Positions 1 through 7,554 of a stretch of DNA of 25,032 nucleotides are shown here, one piece after another; within the stretch, counting starts at the first letter, position 1; the number at the start of each line of letters is the position of its first letter. The notes under the pieces were generated by a model. That model saw only the letters and a program-made list of their open reading frames with translations. It did no database searches and had not been told where the DNA came from. Origin of the DNA: CALMFQ01 sp964495595 (GTDB lineage Bacteria; Pseudomonadota; Gammaproteobacteria; Burkholderiales; SCOH01); assembly GCA_964495595.1 (NCBI GenBank), contig CAZBWH010000045.1, positions 1 through 25,032 on the forward strand, written 5' to 3'. The translations under genes were made by a program, and so were the position numbers.

Positions 1-95
1 AAGTCGTGGAAGGGCAGGTCGATCTGGTGGGTGGCCAGCCAGGCGCGGGCTTTTTTTACGGTCGTGCAGTTGGGTATGCCGTAGAGCGTTATCAT
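1..95 (-). CDS. ArsC/YffB (Spx)-family protein, N-terminal fragment
   Basis: The minus strand from an ATG at 95 reads MITLYGIPNCTTVKKARAWL and stays open to the window edge, so only about 31 codons are visible and the C-terminal part lies outside. The N-terminus matches the thioredoxin-like ArsC/YffB family, whose members usually carry YGIPNCDTxKKAR; the Cys of the NCTT turn sits at residue 10, the usual redox or glutathione position. The family is about 115-120 residues long. The role of YffB-type proteins is poorly defined and arsenate reduction should not be assumed. It follows the sulfur genes on the same strand but is separated from them by a strong terminator. No convincing Shine-Dalgarno is seen. 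Confidence 0.75.
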   Translation of the reverse strand, partial: MITLYGIPNCTTVKKARAWLATHQIDLPFHD

Positions 96-114
96 GGTGC
101 AGGTCGTCAGGTGC

Positions 115-144
115 GGAAAACAAAAGCCCACCGGGCGGCGGGCT
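115..144 (-). terminator. Rho-independent terminator after the DUF934 gene
   Basis: Read on the minus strand, AGCCCGCC and GGTGGGCT form an 8-bp stem (one G-U pair) around the loop GCCC, plus-strand positions 125-144. It is followed by TTTTGTTTT-like sequence (plus 117-124). It begins 25 nt after the DUF934 stop and ends about 20 nt before the ArsC-like ATG at 95. It would end the cysI operon or attenuate transcription into the next gene. Confidence 0.8.
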
Positions 145-168
145 CGTATGGCCAGCGATTATACGGCG

Positions 169-678
169 TCAGGCGGCATTGCGGCGACGGAACAAGGGCT
201 CCGGTCGATCAACCGAGGTCTGATAGCCGTCGCAAAAGTCGTTCAGGCCTTTCAGCGCCTCGTGGATGTCCTTGTCTTCTCGCACCGCAAAGGCGTTGAA
301 GCCGCAGCGTTGCATGTAGTAGAGCAGATCCTTGAAGACGTCGCCAATGGCGCGCAGCTCGCCCTGATAGCCGTAGCGCTCACGCAGCAGGCGGGCGGTG
401 CTGAAACCCCGGCCATCGGTGAAGGCAGGAAACCGCACGGCGACCAGCGCAAACCGGTTGGCGGCGCTGCCCAGTTGCTCGACTTCTTCGTGGCTGTCGA
501 TCCACACTCCGGTCTGGCCAGTGCGATCGAGCAGCGCTTGGCCCTGCTGCAGCCAGGCACCCAGCGGGACGATGACGTCGCCAGCGGGTGGAATTGCGGG
601 CAGGCCCCCGTCGGGGTTGAGGGTGAGCAGTTGGTAACCGTCGTCAATGATCTGGCGGTCTTTAATCAGCTTTGGCAT
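169..678 (-). CDS. DUF934 family protein, putative sulfite-reduction partner
   Basis: A 169-residue protein beginning MPKLIKDRQIIDDGYQLL and ending FRRRNAA. It matches the DUF934 family, often labelled oxidoreductase, which is regularly encoded next to cysI in beta- and gammaproteobacteria. The central part contains GVWIDSHEEVEQL and the C-terminal part RDKDIHEALKGL-like sequence (seen as REDKDIHEALKGL). The ATG at 678 is chosen because AAGGAG lies 7 nt upstream and gives the usual family length; the longer open frame upstream is a shadow of cysI. It overlaps the 3' end of cysI by 17 nt, which indicates translational coupling. No redox-cofactor motif is evident. A role in electron delivery or assembly for sulfite reductase is inferred from context only. 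Confidence 0.85.
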   Translation of the reverse strand: MPKLIKDRQIIDDGYQLLTLNPDGGLPAIPPAGDVIVPLGAWLQQGQALLDRTGQTGVWIDSHEEVEQLGSAANRFALVAVRFPAFTDGRGFSTARLLRERYGYQGELRAIGDVFKDLLYYMQRCGFNAFAVREDKDIHEALKGLNDFCDGYQTSVDRPEPLFRRRNAA

Positions 679-2320
679 ACACGCGCTCCTTGAAGGGGTC
701 GACGCCGATACGGCGGAAGGTGTCGATGAAACGCTCGTCGGCGTGGCGCTGTTCGAGATACACCTTGATGATTGTTTCGATGATGTCCGGCATTTCGTCC
801 TGCGCGAACGAAGGGCCGATGACTTTGCCCAGCGTCGCCTGATTGCCCTGCTCGCCGCCGAGCGACACCTGGTACCACTCCGAGCCGCTCTTGTCGACAC
901 CGAGAATGCCGATGTTGGCGACGTGGTGGTGGCCGCAGGAGTTCATGCAGCCGCTGAAGTTGAGCGAGATGTCGCCAATGTCGAACAGGTAGTCGAGATC
1001 GTCGAAGCGGCGCTGGATAGCTTCGGCCACCGGGATTGACTTGGCGTTGGCCAGGGCACAGAAATCACCGCCGGGGCAGACGATCATGTCGGTCAGCAAG
1101 CCGATATTGGGGGTGGCAAAGCCGAGTGTCCGGGCCTGTTGCCAGATGTCGTACAGGGCAGCCTGCTGCACGTCGGCCAGCACCAGATTCTGCTCGTGGC
1201 TGACACGGATTTCGCCAAAGCTGTAGTGATCGGCCAGATCGGCCACGGCGTCCATCTGCTCCGCGCTGGCATTGCCGGGTGCGATGCCGGTTTTTTTCAG
1301 TGACAGGGTTACGGCAGCATAGCCGGGGATCTTGTGCGCAGTGACGTTGCGTTCCACCCAGCGCGCAAATGCGCGGTCTTCGGCCTGCCGCTGCACGAAG
1401 CCTGGGTCGCGGGCTGGCAGGCTGGCGTAGGCTGGCGGGGTGAAATAGCTTTCCATGCGGGCAAATTCGTCGTCCGGTACGGTCGCCGGGCCATCCTTGA
1501 TCTGCTGCCATTCCTGCTCGACCTTGGCGGCAAACGCCTCCGGGCCCATTGCCTTGACCAGGATTTTGATCCGCGCCTTGAATTTGTTGTCGCGCCGGCC
1601 GTAGCGGTTGTAGATGCGCAGGATGGCATCCAGGTAAGTGAGAATGTGTTGGCGCGGCAGGAAATCGCGGATCACCGAACCAATGATCGGCGTGCGGCCC
1701 AGGCCTCCGCCGACGATGACGCGAAACCCGATGCTGCCGTCGTCCTGCCGGATCAGGTTCAGGCCGATGTCGTGCACCAGGATGACCGCCCGGTCGCTGG
1801 CGGCGCCATTGACCGCGATCTTGAACTTGCGCGGCAAGTGGGCAAATTCGGGGTGAAAGGTCGACCACTGGCGAATCAGCTCGCAGTAGGGGCGCGGGTC
1901 GATGATTTCATCGGCGGCCACGCCGGCAAACTGGTCGGTACTGGTGTTGCGCACGCAGTTGCCACTGGTCTGTACGGCGTGCATCTGCACACTGGCCAGG
2001 TGGTCGAGGATGTCAGGTACGCTTTCCAGCTTTGGCCAGTTGAACTGGCAATTGTGGCGGGTGCTGAAATGGGCATAGCCGCGATCGTAGGTGCGGGCAA
2101 TGTAGGCCAGTTTGCGCAGTTGGGTCGACGACAGCATGCCGTAGGGCACGGCGATGCGGAACATGGGGGCATGGCGCTGGATGTACAGGCCGTTCTGCAA
2201 CCGCAGCGGGCGGAATTCGTCGTCGGTCAGCTCGCCGGCCAGATAGCGGCGGGTCTGGTCGCGGAACTGCCGGGCCCGGTCGTTGATGATGCGTTGGTCG
2301 ATCTCGTCGTAAATATACAT
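662..2320 (-). CDS. cysI: Sulfite reductase hemoprotein (beta subunit)
   Basis: A 552-residue nitrite/sulfite reductase-family protein that reduces sulfite to sulfide in cysteine synthesis. The siroheme-[4Fe-4S] cysteines are visible as C415-X5-C421 (CPGGDFC) and C458-X3-C462 (SGCMNSC). Other family signatures are STRHNCQFNWPKL near residues 86-98, TSGNCVRNTSTDQFAG near 118-133, and GGGLGRTP near 204-211. The start MYIYDEIDQR at 2320 fits homologues; the in-frame extension upstream is low-complexity and lacks family similarity. No flavoprotein partner (cysJ) is present in the window, so the electron donor is unknown and could be ferredoxin or involve the adjacent DUF934 protein. It lies 139 nt after cysH and may have its own promoter in that gap. 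Confidence 0.95.
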   Translation of the reverse strand: MYIYDEIDQRIINDRARQFRDQTRRYLAGELTDDEFRPLRLQNGLYIQRHAPMFRIAVPYGMLSSTQLRKLAYIARTYDRGYAHFSTRHNCQFNWPKLESVPDILDHLASVQMHAVQTSGNCVRNTSTDQFAGVAADEIIDPRPYCELIRQWSTFHPEFAHLPRKFKIAVNGAASDRAVILVHDIGLNLIRQDDGSIGFRVIVGGGLGRTPIIGSVIRDFLPRQHILTYLDAILRIYNRYGRRDNKFKARIKILVKAMGPEAFAAKVEQEWQQIKDGPATVPDDEFARMESYFTPPAYASLPARDPGFVQRQAEDRAFARWVERNVTAHKIPGYAAVTLSLKKTGIAPGNASAEQMDAVADLADHYSFGEIRVSHEQNLVLADVQQAALYDIWQQARTLGFATPNIGLLTDMIVCPGGDFCALANAKSIPVAEAIQRRFDDLDYLFDIGDISLNFSGCMNSCGHHHVANIGILGVDKSGSEWYQVSLGGEQGNQATLGKVIGPSFAQDEMPDIIETIIKVYLEQRHADERFIDTFRRIGVDPFKERVYAKAD

Positions 2321-2380
2321 GCTTGTTTCCAGTGGCTGAATCCGGGGCGTACGCTTGTTGCCAGCCCTCTCGTTGGTGTT

Positions 2381-2418
2381 GCCCGCCGTCGCTGCGGGCC
2401 CGCGCAACTATACCAGTA
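2381..2418 (-). promoter_or_regulatory. Possible cysI promoter (extended -10) with leader hairpin
   Basis: In the 139-nt gap between cysH and cysI, the minus strand carries TGGTATAGT, an extended -10 with TATAGT at plus 2412-2407. There is no good -35 match. Downstream in the leader, GCCCGC and GCGGGC (plus 2381-2386 and 2394-2399) form a perfect 6-bp stem with a 7-nt loop. This suggests cysI can be transcribed separately from cysH; the evidence is motif-level only. Confidence 0.35.
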
Positions 2419-2459
2419 TTCGATTTCTGCCCATGATGATTCTTGGCCGGGCAAACGGC

Positions 2460-3146
2460 TCAGATTTTCTTCACATGCAGGCCGCACTCTTTGGAGTCCG
2501 GGTTTTCCCACCACCAGCGACCGGCGCGGATGTCTTCGCCGATCGAGATGGCGCGGGTACACGGAGCGCAGCCAATCGAGGGGTAGTGTTTGTCGTGCAG
2601 TTCGTTGTACGGCACGGCGTTGGCGCGGATGTATTCCCAGACTTCCTTTTCGCTCCAGTCGATCAGCGGGTTGAACTTTTCCAGCCCGTTGCCGGCGTCG
2701 TATTCCTGTTCCTTCAGTTCGGTGCGCGTGGTGGATTGCTGCGCCCGCAGCCCGGTGATCCAGGCTTTGTTGCCGGCCAGCGCCCGCTGCAGTGGCTCGA
2801 TCTTGCGAATGTGACAGCATTGCTTGCGCAGCTCGATCGACTGGTAGAAAGCGTTGATGCCGTGCTGGTTGACCCAGCTCTCGGTGGCGGCGGTGGCAGG
2901 GAAATACACTTGGATCGGGGCATCCGGGTAGGTTTCTCCGGCCTTTTGCAGCAGGGTGTAGGTTTCGGCCGGTAGCCGGCCGGTGTCGAGGCTGAAAATC
3001 CGGATGCCGAGTTGATTGCGGGCAATCAGGTCAGTCAGCACCATGTCTTCGGCGCCCAGGCTGTTGGCAAATACGGCCGGGCTGAAGTCGTGGGCAATGC
3101 GCTGCAGCAGGGCTGTGGCGCGCTGGATTTTGTCGTCGAGTGTCAT
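2460..3146 (-). CDS. cysH: Assimilatory adenylylsulfate (APS) reductase
   Basis: A 228-residue CysH-family enzyme that reduces APS to sulfite with thioredoxin or glutathione as donor. The [4Fe-4S] cysteine pairs that mark the APS-type (as opposed to PAPS-only) enzyme are C110-C111 (KQCCHIRK) and C193/C196 (GCAPCTR). The catalytic cysteine is C221 in KECGLH near the C-terminus. The phosphosulfate-binding segment FSLDTGRLPAET (51-62) and ITGLRAQQS (130-138) are also present. GGAG lies about 9 nt before the ATG at 3146. It is 36 nt downstream of the TSUP gene and probably co-transcribed with it. No cysC-type APS kinase is needed for an APS-type enzyme; cysD/cysN are not in the window. Confidence 0.95.
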   Translation of the reverse strand: MTLDDKIQRATALLQRIAHDFSPAVFANSLGAEDMVLTDLIARNQLGIRIFSLDTGRLPAETYTLLQKAGETYPDAPIQVYFPATAATESWVNQHGINAFYQSIELRKQCCHIRKIEPLQRALAGNKAWITGLRAQQSTTRTELKEQEYDAGNGLEKFNPLIDWSEKEVWEYIRANAVPYNELHDKHYPSIGCAPCTRAISIGEDIRAGRWWWENPDSKECGLHVKKI

Positions 3147-3182
3147 GGAATCGTCTCCGGTTGAAATGCGTGGATAGGCGAT

Positions 3183-3959
3183 TTACATCACCAGCTTGCT
3201 GCCGACTACGGCGAGCATCACCGCGAGGAAAGGCCGCAGGTATTTGTCCGGCACCCCGCCTGACAGACGGCTGCCCAGATAGATGCCGGGTAGCGAACCG
3301 ATCAGCAGGGTGCCCAGCAGATGCCAGTCGAGGTTGCCCAAGCCGGCGTGGCCGAGCCCAGCTACCAGGGTGAGTGGCACGGCGTGGGCGATTTCAGTGC
3401 CGACCAGCCGGGTCGTAGGCATCAGCGGATACAGCATGAACAGTGCAACGGTACCCAGTGCGCCGGCGCCGATCGAGGTGAGGGTGACCAGTACGCCCAG
3501 CAGCAGGCCGGTGCCGATCGTCGCGCCGATCTGGATGCCGCGCGGCATGTTGATCCATCCCGGCGCGGCCTTGTGGGCGAAATTGAGCAATTGTTGCTTG
3601 AAGATGATTGCCAGTGCGGTCAGCATCAGCGCCACCCCCAGCCCGCGCTTGATGATTGCATTCAGCGTGTGGGTGTCAGGGTTCCAGGCGTGCAGGACCC
3701 ACAGCGTCAATGCTGCCGCCGGTACGCTGCCCAGCGCCAGCCAGCCGGTCAGCGTCCAGTCGATGTTGCGCTGCCGGTGGTGCACCAGCACACCGCCCGC
3801 CTTGGTGATGGCGGCGTACAGCAGGTCAGTACCGACGGCAGTGGCCGGATTGATGCCGAAAAACAGCAGCACCGGCGTCATCAGCGAGCCACCGCCGACG
3901 CCGGTCATACCTACGATGAAGCCGACGGCCAGACCGGAGAGTACATAAATCAGTTCCAT
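3183..3959 (-). CDS. TSUP-family (TauE/SafE) permease
   Basis: A 258-residue, strongly hydrophobic protein of the 4-toluene sulfonate uptake/sulfite exporter family, with about seven to eight predicted membrane segments. The N-terminal GMTGVGGGSLMTPVL (17-31) and the internal TSIGAGALGTVAL repeat of the same type (about residues 160-172) are the two family half-repeats. As the first gene of the divergent sulfur cluster next to cysB, it probably moves an inorganic sulfur anion such as sulfate, sulfite or thiosulfate across the inner membrane. Substrate and direction cannot be read from sequence. The ATG at 3959 gives a complete first half-repeat; the Shine-Dalgarno is weak. Confidence 0.88.
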   Translation of the reverse strand: MELIYVLSGLAVGFIVGMTGVGGGSLMTPVLLFFGINPATAVGTDLLYAAITKAGGVLVHHRQRNIDWTLTGWLALGSVPAAALTLWVLHAWNPDTHTLNAIIKRGLGVALMLTALAIIFKQQLLNFAHKAAPGWINMPRGIQIGATIGTGLLLGVLVTLTSIGAGALGTVALFMLYPLMPTTRLVGTEIAHAVPLTLVAGLGHAGLGNLDWHLLGTLLIGSLPGIYLGSRLSGGVPDKYLRPFLAVMLAVVGSKLVM

Positions 3960-3993
3960 GCGGATGGGCTTTGCAGGGCATTAAAGTGGCAGC

Positions 3994-4022
3994 ATGATAA
4001 CAAGCGGGAATATACGATTCAA
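3994..4022 (-). promoter_or_regulatory. Sigma-70 promoter for the TSUP-cysH operon
   Basis: On the minus strand TTGAAT (plus 4022-4017), a 17-nt spacer and TATCAT (plus 3999-3994) form a good sigma-70 promoter, giving a leader of about 28 nt before the TSUP ATG. It lies in the 112-nt AT-rich divergent region shared with cysB, where a CysB-type activator would be expected to bind. No defined CysB consensus was identified by eye. Confidence 0.6.
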
Positions 4023-4071
4023 AGACGGATGTGTTAATTTTATATAAGAAAATCAGATAAAGGCGGCCGTG

Positions 4072-5007
4072 ATGACCTTGCAGCAATTACGTTATCTGGT
4101 GGAAATCGCCCGGCAGGGGCTGAACATGACTGATACGGCAGAACGGTTGCACACCTCGCAGCCGGGGGTGAGTACGCAGATCCGCATGCTGGAGGATGAG
4201 CTGGGGGTGCAGGTGCTGGTGCGCAACGGCAAGCGGATTGTCGGGATTTCGCCGCCGGGGCAGCAAATCCTGCAGATTGCCGAGCGCATCCTGCGCGATG
4301 CGCACAGCCTGAAGGGGGTGGCTGACGAGTTTGCCAACCAGCAATGCGGCAGTCTGACGATCGCCACCACCCACACCCAGGCACGTTATGCCTTGCCGCC
4401 GGTGATCCGCCGGTTCGTCCAGCAGTATCCGCAGGTCAAGCTGAGCCTGAAACAGGGCAGCCCGCAGCATATTTGCGAATTGGTGCTGGCCGGCGAAGCC
4501 GATCTGGCGATTGCGACCGAGGGGATCGGGGAGTTTGCCGAACTGGCGATGCTGCCGTGTTACGACTGGAACCGCAGTGTGGTGGTGCCGGAGGGGCATC
4601 CGCTGCTGGCGGCCGATCAGCCGATCAGCCTGCAGGATATCGGTGCCTGGCCGATCATTACCTACGATTTTGCCTTCGCCGGTCGTTCACGGATCAATCA
4701 GGCATTCGAGGCTGCCGGGATCGAGCCGAATGTGGTGTTGACCGCGATCGATACCGACGTGATCAAGACCTACGTCGGGCTGGGTCTGGGCATTGGCATC
4801 ATTGCGTCGATGGCGTTTGAGCCGGAGCGTGACAGCGGGTTGCGGGCGATTGATGCGCAGCATTTGTTTGCACCGTCAACCACCCGGATCGGCTTGCGCA
4901 AGGATGCTTACCTGCGTGGTTTTGTGTTTGACTTCATCGAGTTGTTTGCGCCGCATCTGCACCGTCAACAAGTGCAGCAGGCGATGGGCCGCGCGCCGGC
5001 CAGGTGA
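4072..5007 (+). CDS. cysB: CysB-type LysR transcriptional regulator
   Basis: A 311-residue LysR-family protein that matches CysB along its length. The N-terminal winged HTH begins MTLQQLRYLVEIARQGLN and includes the recognition region LHTSQPGVSTQIRMLEDEL. The periplasmic-binding-like effector domain follows, with the CysB-typical TTHTQARYALP (about 100-110), LKQGSP and GLGLGIGIIASMAF. In enterobacteria CysB responds to O-acetylserine and activates cys genes; the divergent TSUP-cysH-cysI cluster is the obvious local target. The ATG at 4072 is preferred over a GTG three bases upstream because family members start MxLQQLRY; AAAGG lies about 9-13 nt upstream. A long hairpin follows the stop. Confidence 0.93.
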   Translation: MTLQQLRYLVEIARQGLNMTDTAERLHTSQPGVSTQIRMLEDELGVQVLVRNGKRIVGISPPGQQILQIAERILRDAHSLKGVADEFANQQCGSLTIATTHTQARYALPPVIRRFVQQYPQVKLSLKQGSPQHICELVLAGEADLAIATEGIGEFAELAMLPCYDWNRSVVVPEGHPLLAADQPISLQDIGAWPIITYDFAFAGRSRINQAFEAAGIEPNVVLTAIDTDVIKTYVGLGLGIGIIASMAFEPERDSGLRAIDAQHLFAPSTTRIGLRKDAYLRGFVFDFIELFAPHLHRQQVQQAMGRAPAR

Positions 5008-5018
5008 TCCGCCCATCG

Positions 5019-5098
5019 ACCTGCAAGCGGCTGCCAGAGCGGCGTCTGGCAGGCTTGTGTGCCGCTCTGGTAGCCGCTTGCAGGTGGGTCAGCCTTTT
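5019..5098 (+). terminator. Very long hairpin and T-run after cysB
   Basis: The arms 5019-5043 and 5061-5085 are complementary over 25 bp with one G-U pair and a 17-nt loop. A short TTTTT run follows at 5094-5098. It lies between cysB and the convergent MaoC-phosphotransacetylase gene, whose stop codon falls at 5089-5091, so it probably ends cysB transcription and may act in both directions. The arm sequence partly recurs after the hydrolase gene near 8700-8730, suggesting a dispersed repeat recruited as terminator. Confidence 0.65.
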
Positions 5099-6477
5099 TG
5101 GGGGTGATGGGCGAACAGTACGGCAATGGCGCAGGACGTAATGCGTGACGGTGCCGTGTCGGCGCGGCTGGTCAGCACGATCGGCACCTTGGCGCCCAGC
5201 ACGATGCCGGCCGAGTGGGCATCCGCCAGATATTCGAGTTGTTTGGCGAGCATATTGCCGGATTCAAGATCCGGCACCATCAGAATGTCGGCCTGGCCCG
5301 CCACGCCGGAGACAATTCCCTTGGTCTGGGCGGCTTCCAGCGAAATGGCGTTGTCGAACGCCAGCGGGCCATCCAGCATGCCGCCGGTAATCTGGTTGCG
5401 ATCGGCCATCTTGCACAGCGCGGCGGCATCGAGCGTGGCGCGCATCTTGGTGTTGACTGTTTCTACCGCAGCCAGGATCGCCACTTTCGGCGAGTCGATA
5501 CCCAATGCATGGGCCAGATCGATGGCGTTCTGCACGATGTCGCGTTTTTCGTCCAGCGTCGGCTCGATGTTGATTGCGGCATCGGTGATCAGCAGCGGGC
5601 GGGGGTAGGTTGGCACATCCATGATGAATACATGGCTCAGCCTACGGTCGGTACGAATGCCTTTTGTCTTGTCCAGTACGGCGGCCATCAGCTCGTCGGT
5701 GTGCAGGCTGCCTTTCATGATCGACTTGACCCGCCCCTGACGCACCAGTGCCACTGCCAGCTCGGCGGCTGCGTGGCTGTGGTCGACCGAAACGATTTCC
5801 ATCCCGTCCAGGTCGATTGCTTCGGCGTCAGCCACGGCACGAATCCGGGCAGCCGGGCCGATCAGCAAAGGCTTGATCAAGTGCATCCGTGCCGATTCGA
5901 CAGCGCCCAGCAGCGATTCGCGGTCACACGGATGGACCACCGCCATGGGCAAGGGCGGCAGGTCGTGGGTTTTTTCAATGAATGCCCGATAGCTGCCCAG
6001 CGGGTCTTTCTGCTTCAGTTGCGGCGCATTCGGCTTGGGCTGGCGGATTTTCTGGTCCGGGGCGATGACATGCACTTCGCCGGCAACCACGGTATCACCG
6101 TGCTGATTCACGCATTGACAGTCAAAAGTAACATGCCGGTTGGCCGGATTCTTGCTAGTGATGGTGCAACGGGCAGTGATGGTGTCGCCCAGTTGCACCC
6201 CTTGGGTGAACTGCAGCGTTTGCCCCATGAACTGGGTGCCGGGTCCGGGTAGCTGGCGGCCGAGGATGTGCGAAATCAGTGCGCCACCCCACATCGCCCG
6301 GCCGACCAGTTGGTGAATATCGTCCGATTCAGCAAAAGACTGGTCGACCATCGACGGGTTGATGTCCCCCGACATTGCGGAAAACAGGCGGATTTCATCG
6401 TAGGTCAGCGTCTTGGTCAGTGTGGCGCTGGCGCCGATGGCCAGTTCGTCGAAGGTCAGGTTTTCAATGAAGTCCAT
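5089..6477 (-). CDS. Bifunctional MaoC-like hydratase / phosphate acyltransferase fusion
   Basis: A 462-residue fusion. Residues about 1-150 form a MaoC/R-specific enoyl-CoA hydratase hot-dog domain. Residues about 165-460 form a phosphate acetyl/butyryltransferase domain (MAVVHPCDRESLLGA, IMKGSLHTDELM, KVAILAAVETVNTKM, GMLDGPLAFDNA, ADILMVPDLESGNML). Proteins with this order are annotated as bifunctional enoyl-CoA hydratase/phosphate acetyltransferase; the second domain converts acyl-CoA and phosphate to acyl-phosphate and CoA. No acetate or butyrate kinase gene is adjacent. The hydratase motif reads SGDINPSMVD: the Asp (38) is kept but the usual His five residues later is Met43, so hydratase activity is doubtful. 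AGGGA lies about 10 nt before the ATG. Confidence 0.9.
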   Translation of the reverse strand: MDFIENLTFDELAIGASATLTKTLTYDEIRLFSAMSGDINPSMVDQSFAESDDIHQLVGRAMWGGALISHILGRQLPGPGTQFMGQTLQFTQGVQLGDTITARCTITSKNPANRHVTFDCQCVNQHGDTVVAGEVHVIAPDQKIRQPKPNAPQLKQKDPLGSYRAFIEKTHDLPPLPMAVVHPCDRESLLGAVESARMHLIKPLLIGPAARIRAVADAEAIDLDGMEIVSVDHSHAAAELAVALVRQGRVKSIMKGSLHTDELMAAVLDKTKGIRTDRRLSHVFIMDVPTYPRPLLITDAAINIEPTLDEKRDIVQNAIDLAHALGIDSPKVAILAAVETVNTKMRATLDAAALCKMADRNQITGGMLDGPLAFDNAISLEAAQTKGIVSGVAGQADILMVPDLESGNMLAKQLEYLADAHSAGIVLGAKVPIVLTSRADTAPSRITSCAIAVLFAHHPQKG

Positions 6478-6633
6478 GCGGGGATCCCTGGATTTAAGAG
6501 TGGCAGCCGGTCATGATGTTGCGATGCAGCGCATCCGTCAATCCGGCCAGCAGCCAGAGCCTGTGCAAGTGGGAGGCCGATGCGGGCCGATGGCTTGACG
6601 ACGGCATGGCCATCAGCGAATATCCGCCATGAA

Positions 6634-6671
6634 TTGACGTAAACGTAAACTGGCGCCAACGCCGTTGGCGC
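6634..6671 (+). promoter_or_regulatory. Putative operator (LiuR-like) plus near-perfect palindrome
   Basis: TTGACGTAAACGTAAAC at 6634-6650 resembles, from memory, the ACGTxxACGT-type sites of MerR-family regulators such as LiuR that control branched-chain and fatty-acid catabolism in proteobacteria. Directly after it, GCGCCAACG (6653-6661) and CGTTGGCGC (6663-6671) form a 9-bp inverted repeat with a single central base. Both are within 65 nt of the enoyl-CoA hydratase start and in the 221-nt divergent gap, so either could control one or both directions. The regulator itself is not in the window. Confidence 0.4.
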
Positions 6672-6698
6672 TGCCGATTGCTGAAAGAGCCAGACATC

Positions 6699-7475
6699 AT
6701 GCATCCCTTGTTAAAACTCGAACGGAGCGGCCATACCGCCATCCTTACCTTGCAGCATCCACCCGCCAACACCTGGAATCGCGAGAGCCTGCAGGCCTTG
6801 CAGCAGGCCGTGCTTGACCTGAATCACGACCGCAGCGTTTACGCCTTGATCCTGACCGGGGCAGGCGACCGCTTTTTTTCTGCCGGCGCTGACCTGAACC
6901 TGTTTACCAGTGGTGACAAAGCTGTGGCCCGCGACATGGCTCGGGTGTTCGGCGAGGCCTTCGAGACGCTGTCCCGTTTTCGGGGGGTGTCGATTGCCGC
7001 CATCAATGGCTACGCGATGGGGGGCGGCCTGGAATGTGCGTTGGCCTGTGATCTGCGGATTGCCGAGGCGCACGCCCAGCTGGCCTTGCCGGAAGCCGCA
7101 GTCGGTTTGCTGCCTTGCGCCGGAGGAACGCAGAACCTGGCTTGGCTGGTCGGCGAAGGGTGGGCCAAGCGGATGATTCTCTGCGGTGAGCGGCTTTCTG
7201 CCGAAACGGCGCTGCAGATCGGGTTGGTGGAAGAGGTCGTGCCTCGCACACAAGCCCTGGCCGCCGCACTGGCGCTGGCCGACAAGGTGGCGCGGCAAAG
7301 CCCGGTGTCTGTGGCCGCCTGCAAGCAGTTGATCCAGCGTGGCCGTCATCAGCCGATCTGGCACGCACTGGAAACCGAGCGTGAATCGTTCGCCGGCCTG
7401 TTTGACAGTGAGGACCAGGCCGAGGGGGTGCGGGCATTTCTGGAAAAGCGGCCCCCCCTCTGGCGCAACCGCTGA
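6699..7475 (+). CDS. Enoyl-CoA hydratase/isomerase family protein
   Basis: A 258-residue crotonase-fold enzyme, the usual family length. The oxyanion-hole segment FFSAGADLNLF, the helix INGYAMGGGLECALACDLR with the first catalytic-type Glu, and LALPEAAVGLLPCAGGTQNL with the second Glu are all intact, so hydratase chemistry (2-enoyl-CoA to 3-hydroxyacyl-CoA) is plausible. The ATG at 6699 is chosen over a TTG at 6678 because MHPLLKLERSGHTAIL fits family starts and GAAAGAG lies about 10 nt upstream. The next gene, 79 nt downstream, is a hydroxyisobutyryl-CoA hydrolase, which suggests a role in valine breakdown (methacrylyl-CoA hydration). That substrate is inferred from context only. Confidence 0.88.
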   Translation: MHPLLKLERSGHTAILTLQHPPANTWNRESLQALQQAVLDLNHDRSVYALILTGAGDRFFSAGADLNLFTSGDKAVARDMARVFGEAFETLSRFRGVSIAAINGYAMGGGLECALACDLRIAEAHAQLALPEAAVGLLPCAGGTQNLAWLVGEGWAKRMILCGERLSAETALQIGLVEEVVPRTQALAAALALADKVARQSPVSVAACKQLIQRGRHQPIWHALETERESFAGLFDSEDQAEGVRAFLEKRPPLWRNR

Positions 7476-7554
7476 CCCGCCGGCCCGCTGCGGGAACCAA
7501 CCCTGCGGCGACCAGTCCACACCACGGTCAACCTTGTTATCCGGGAGCAGCAAC

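Noticed and set aside
679..900. N-terminal extension of the DUF934 protein
   Set aside because: The added residues are the out-of-frame reading of cysI, and AAGGAG sits correctly for the internal ATG at 678.
1334..2674. A 446-codon plus-strand open frame opposite cysI and cysH
   Set aside because: It covers parts of two well-supported genes and reads as low-complexity reverse-strand translation.
7339..7554. N-terminal extension of the hydroxyisobutyryl-CoA hydrolase
   Set aside because: It overlaps the preceding hydratase in another frame; the TTG at 7555 has a well-placed GGGAG and yields normal length.
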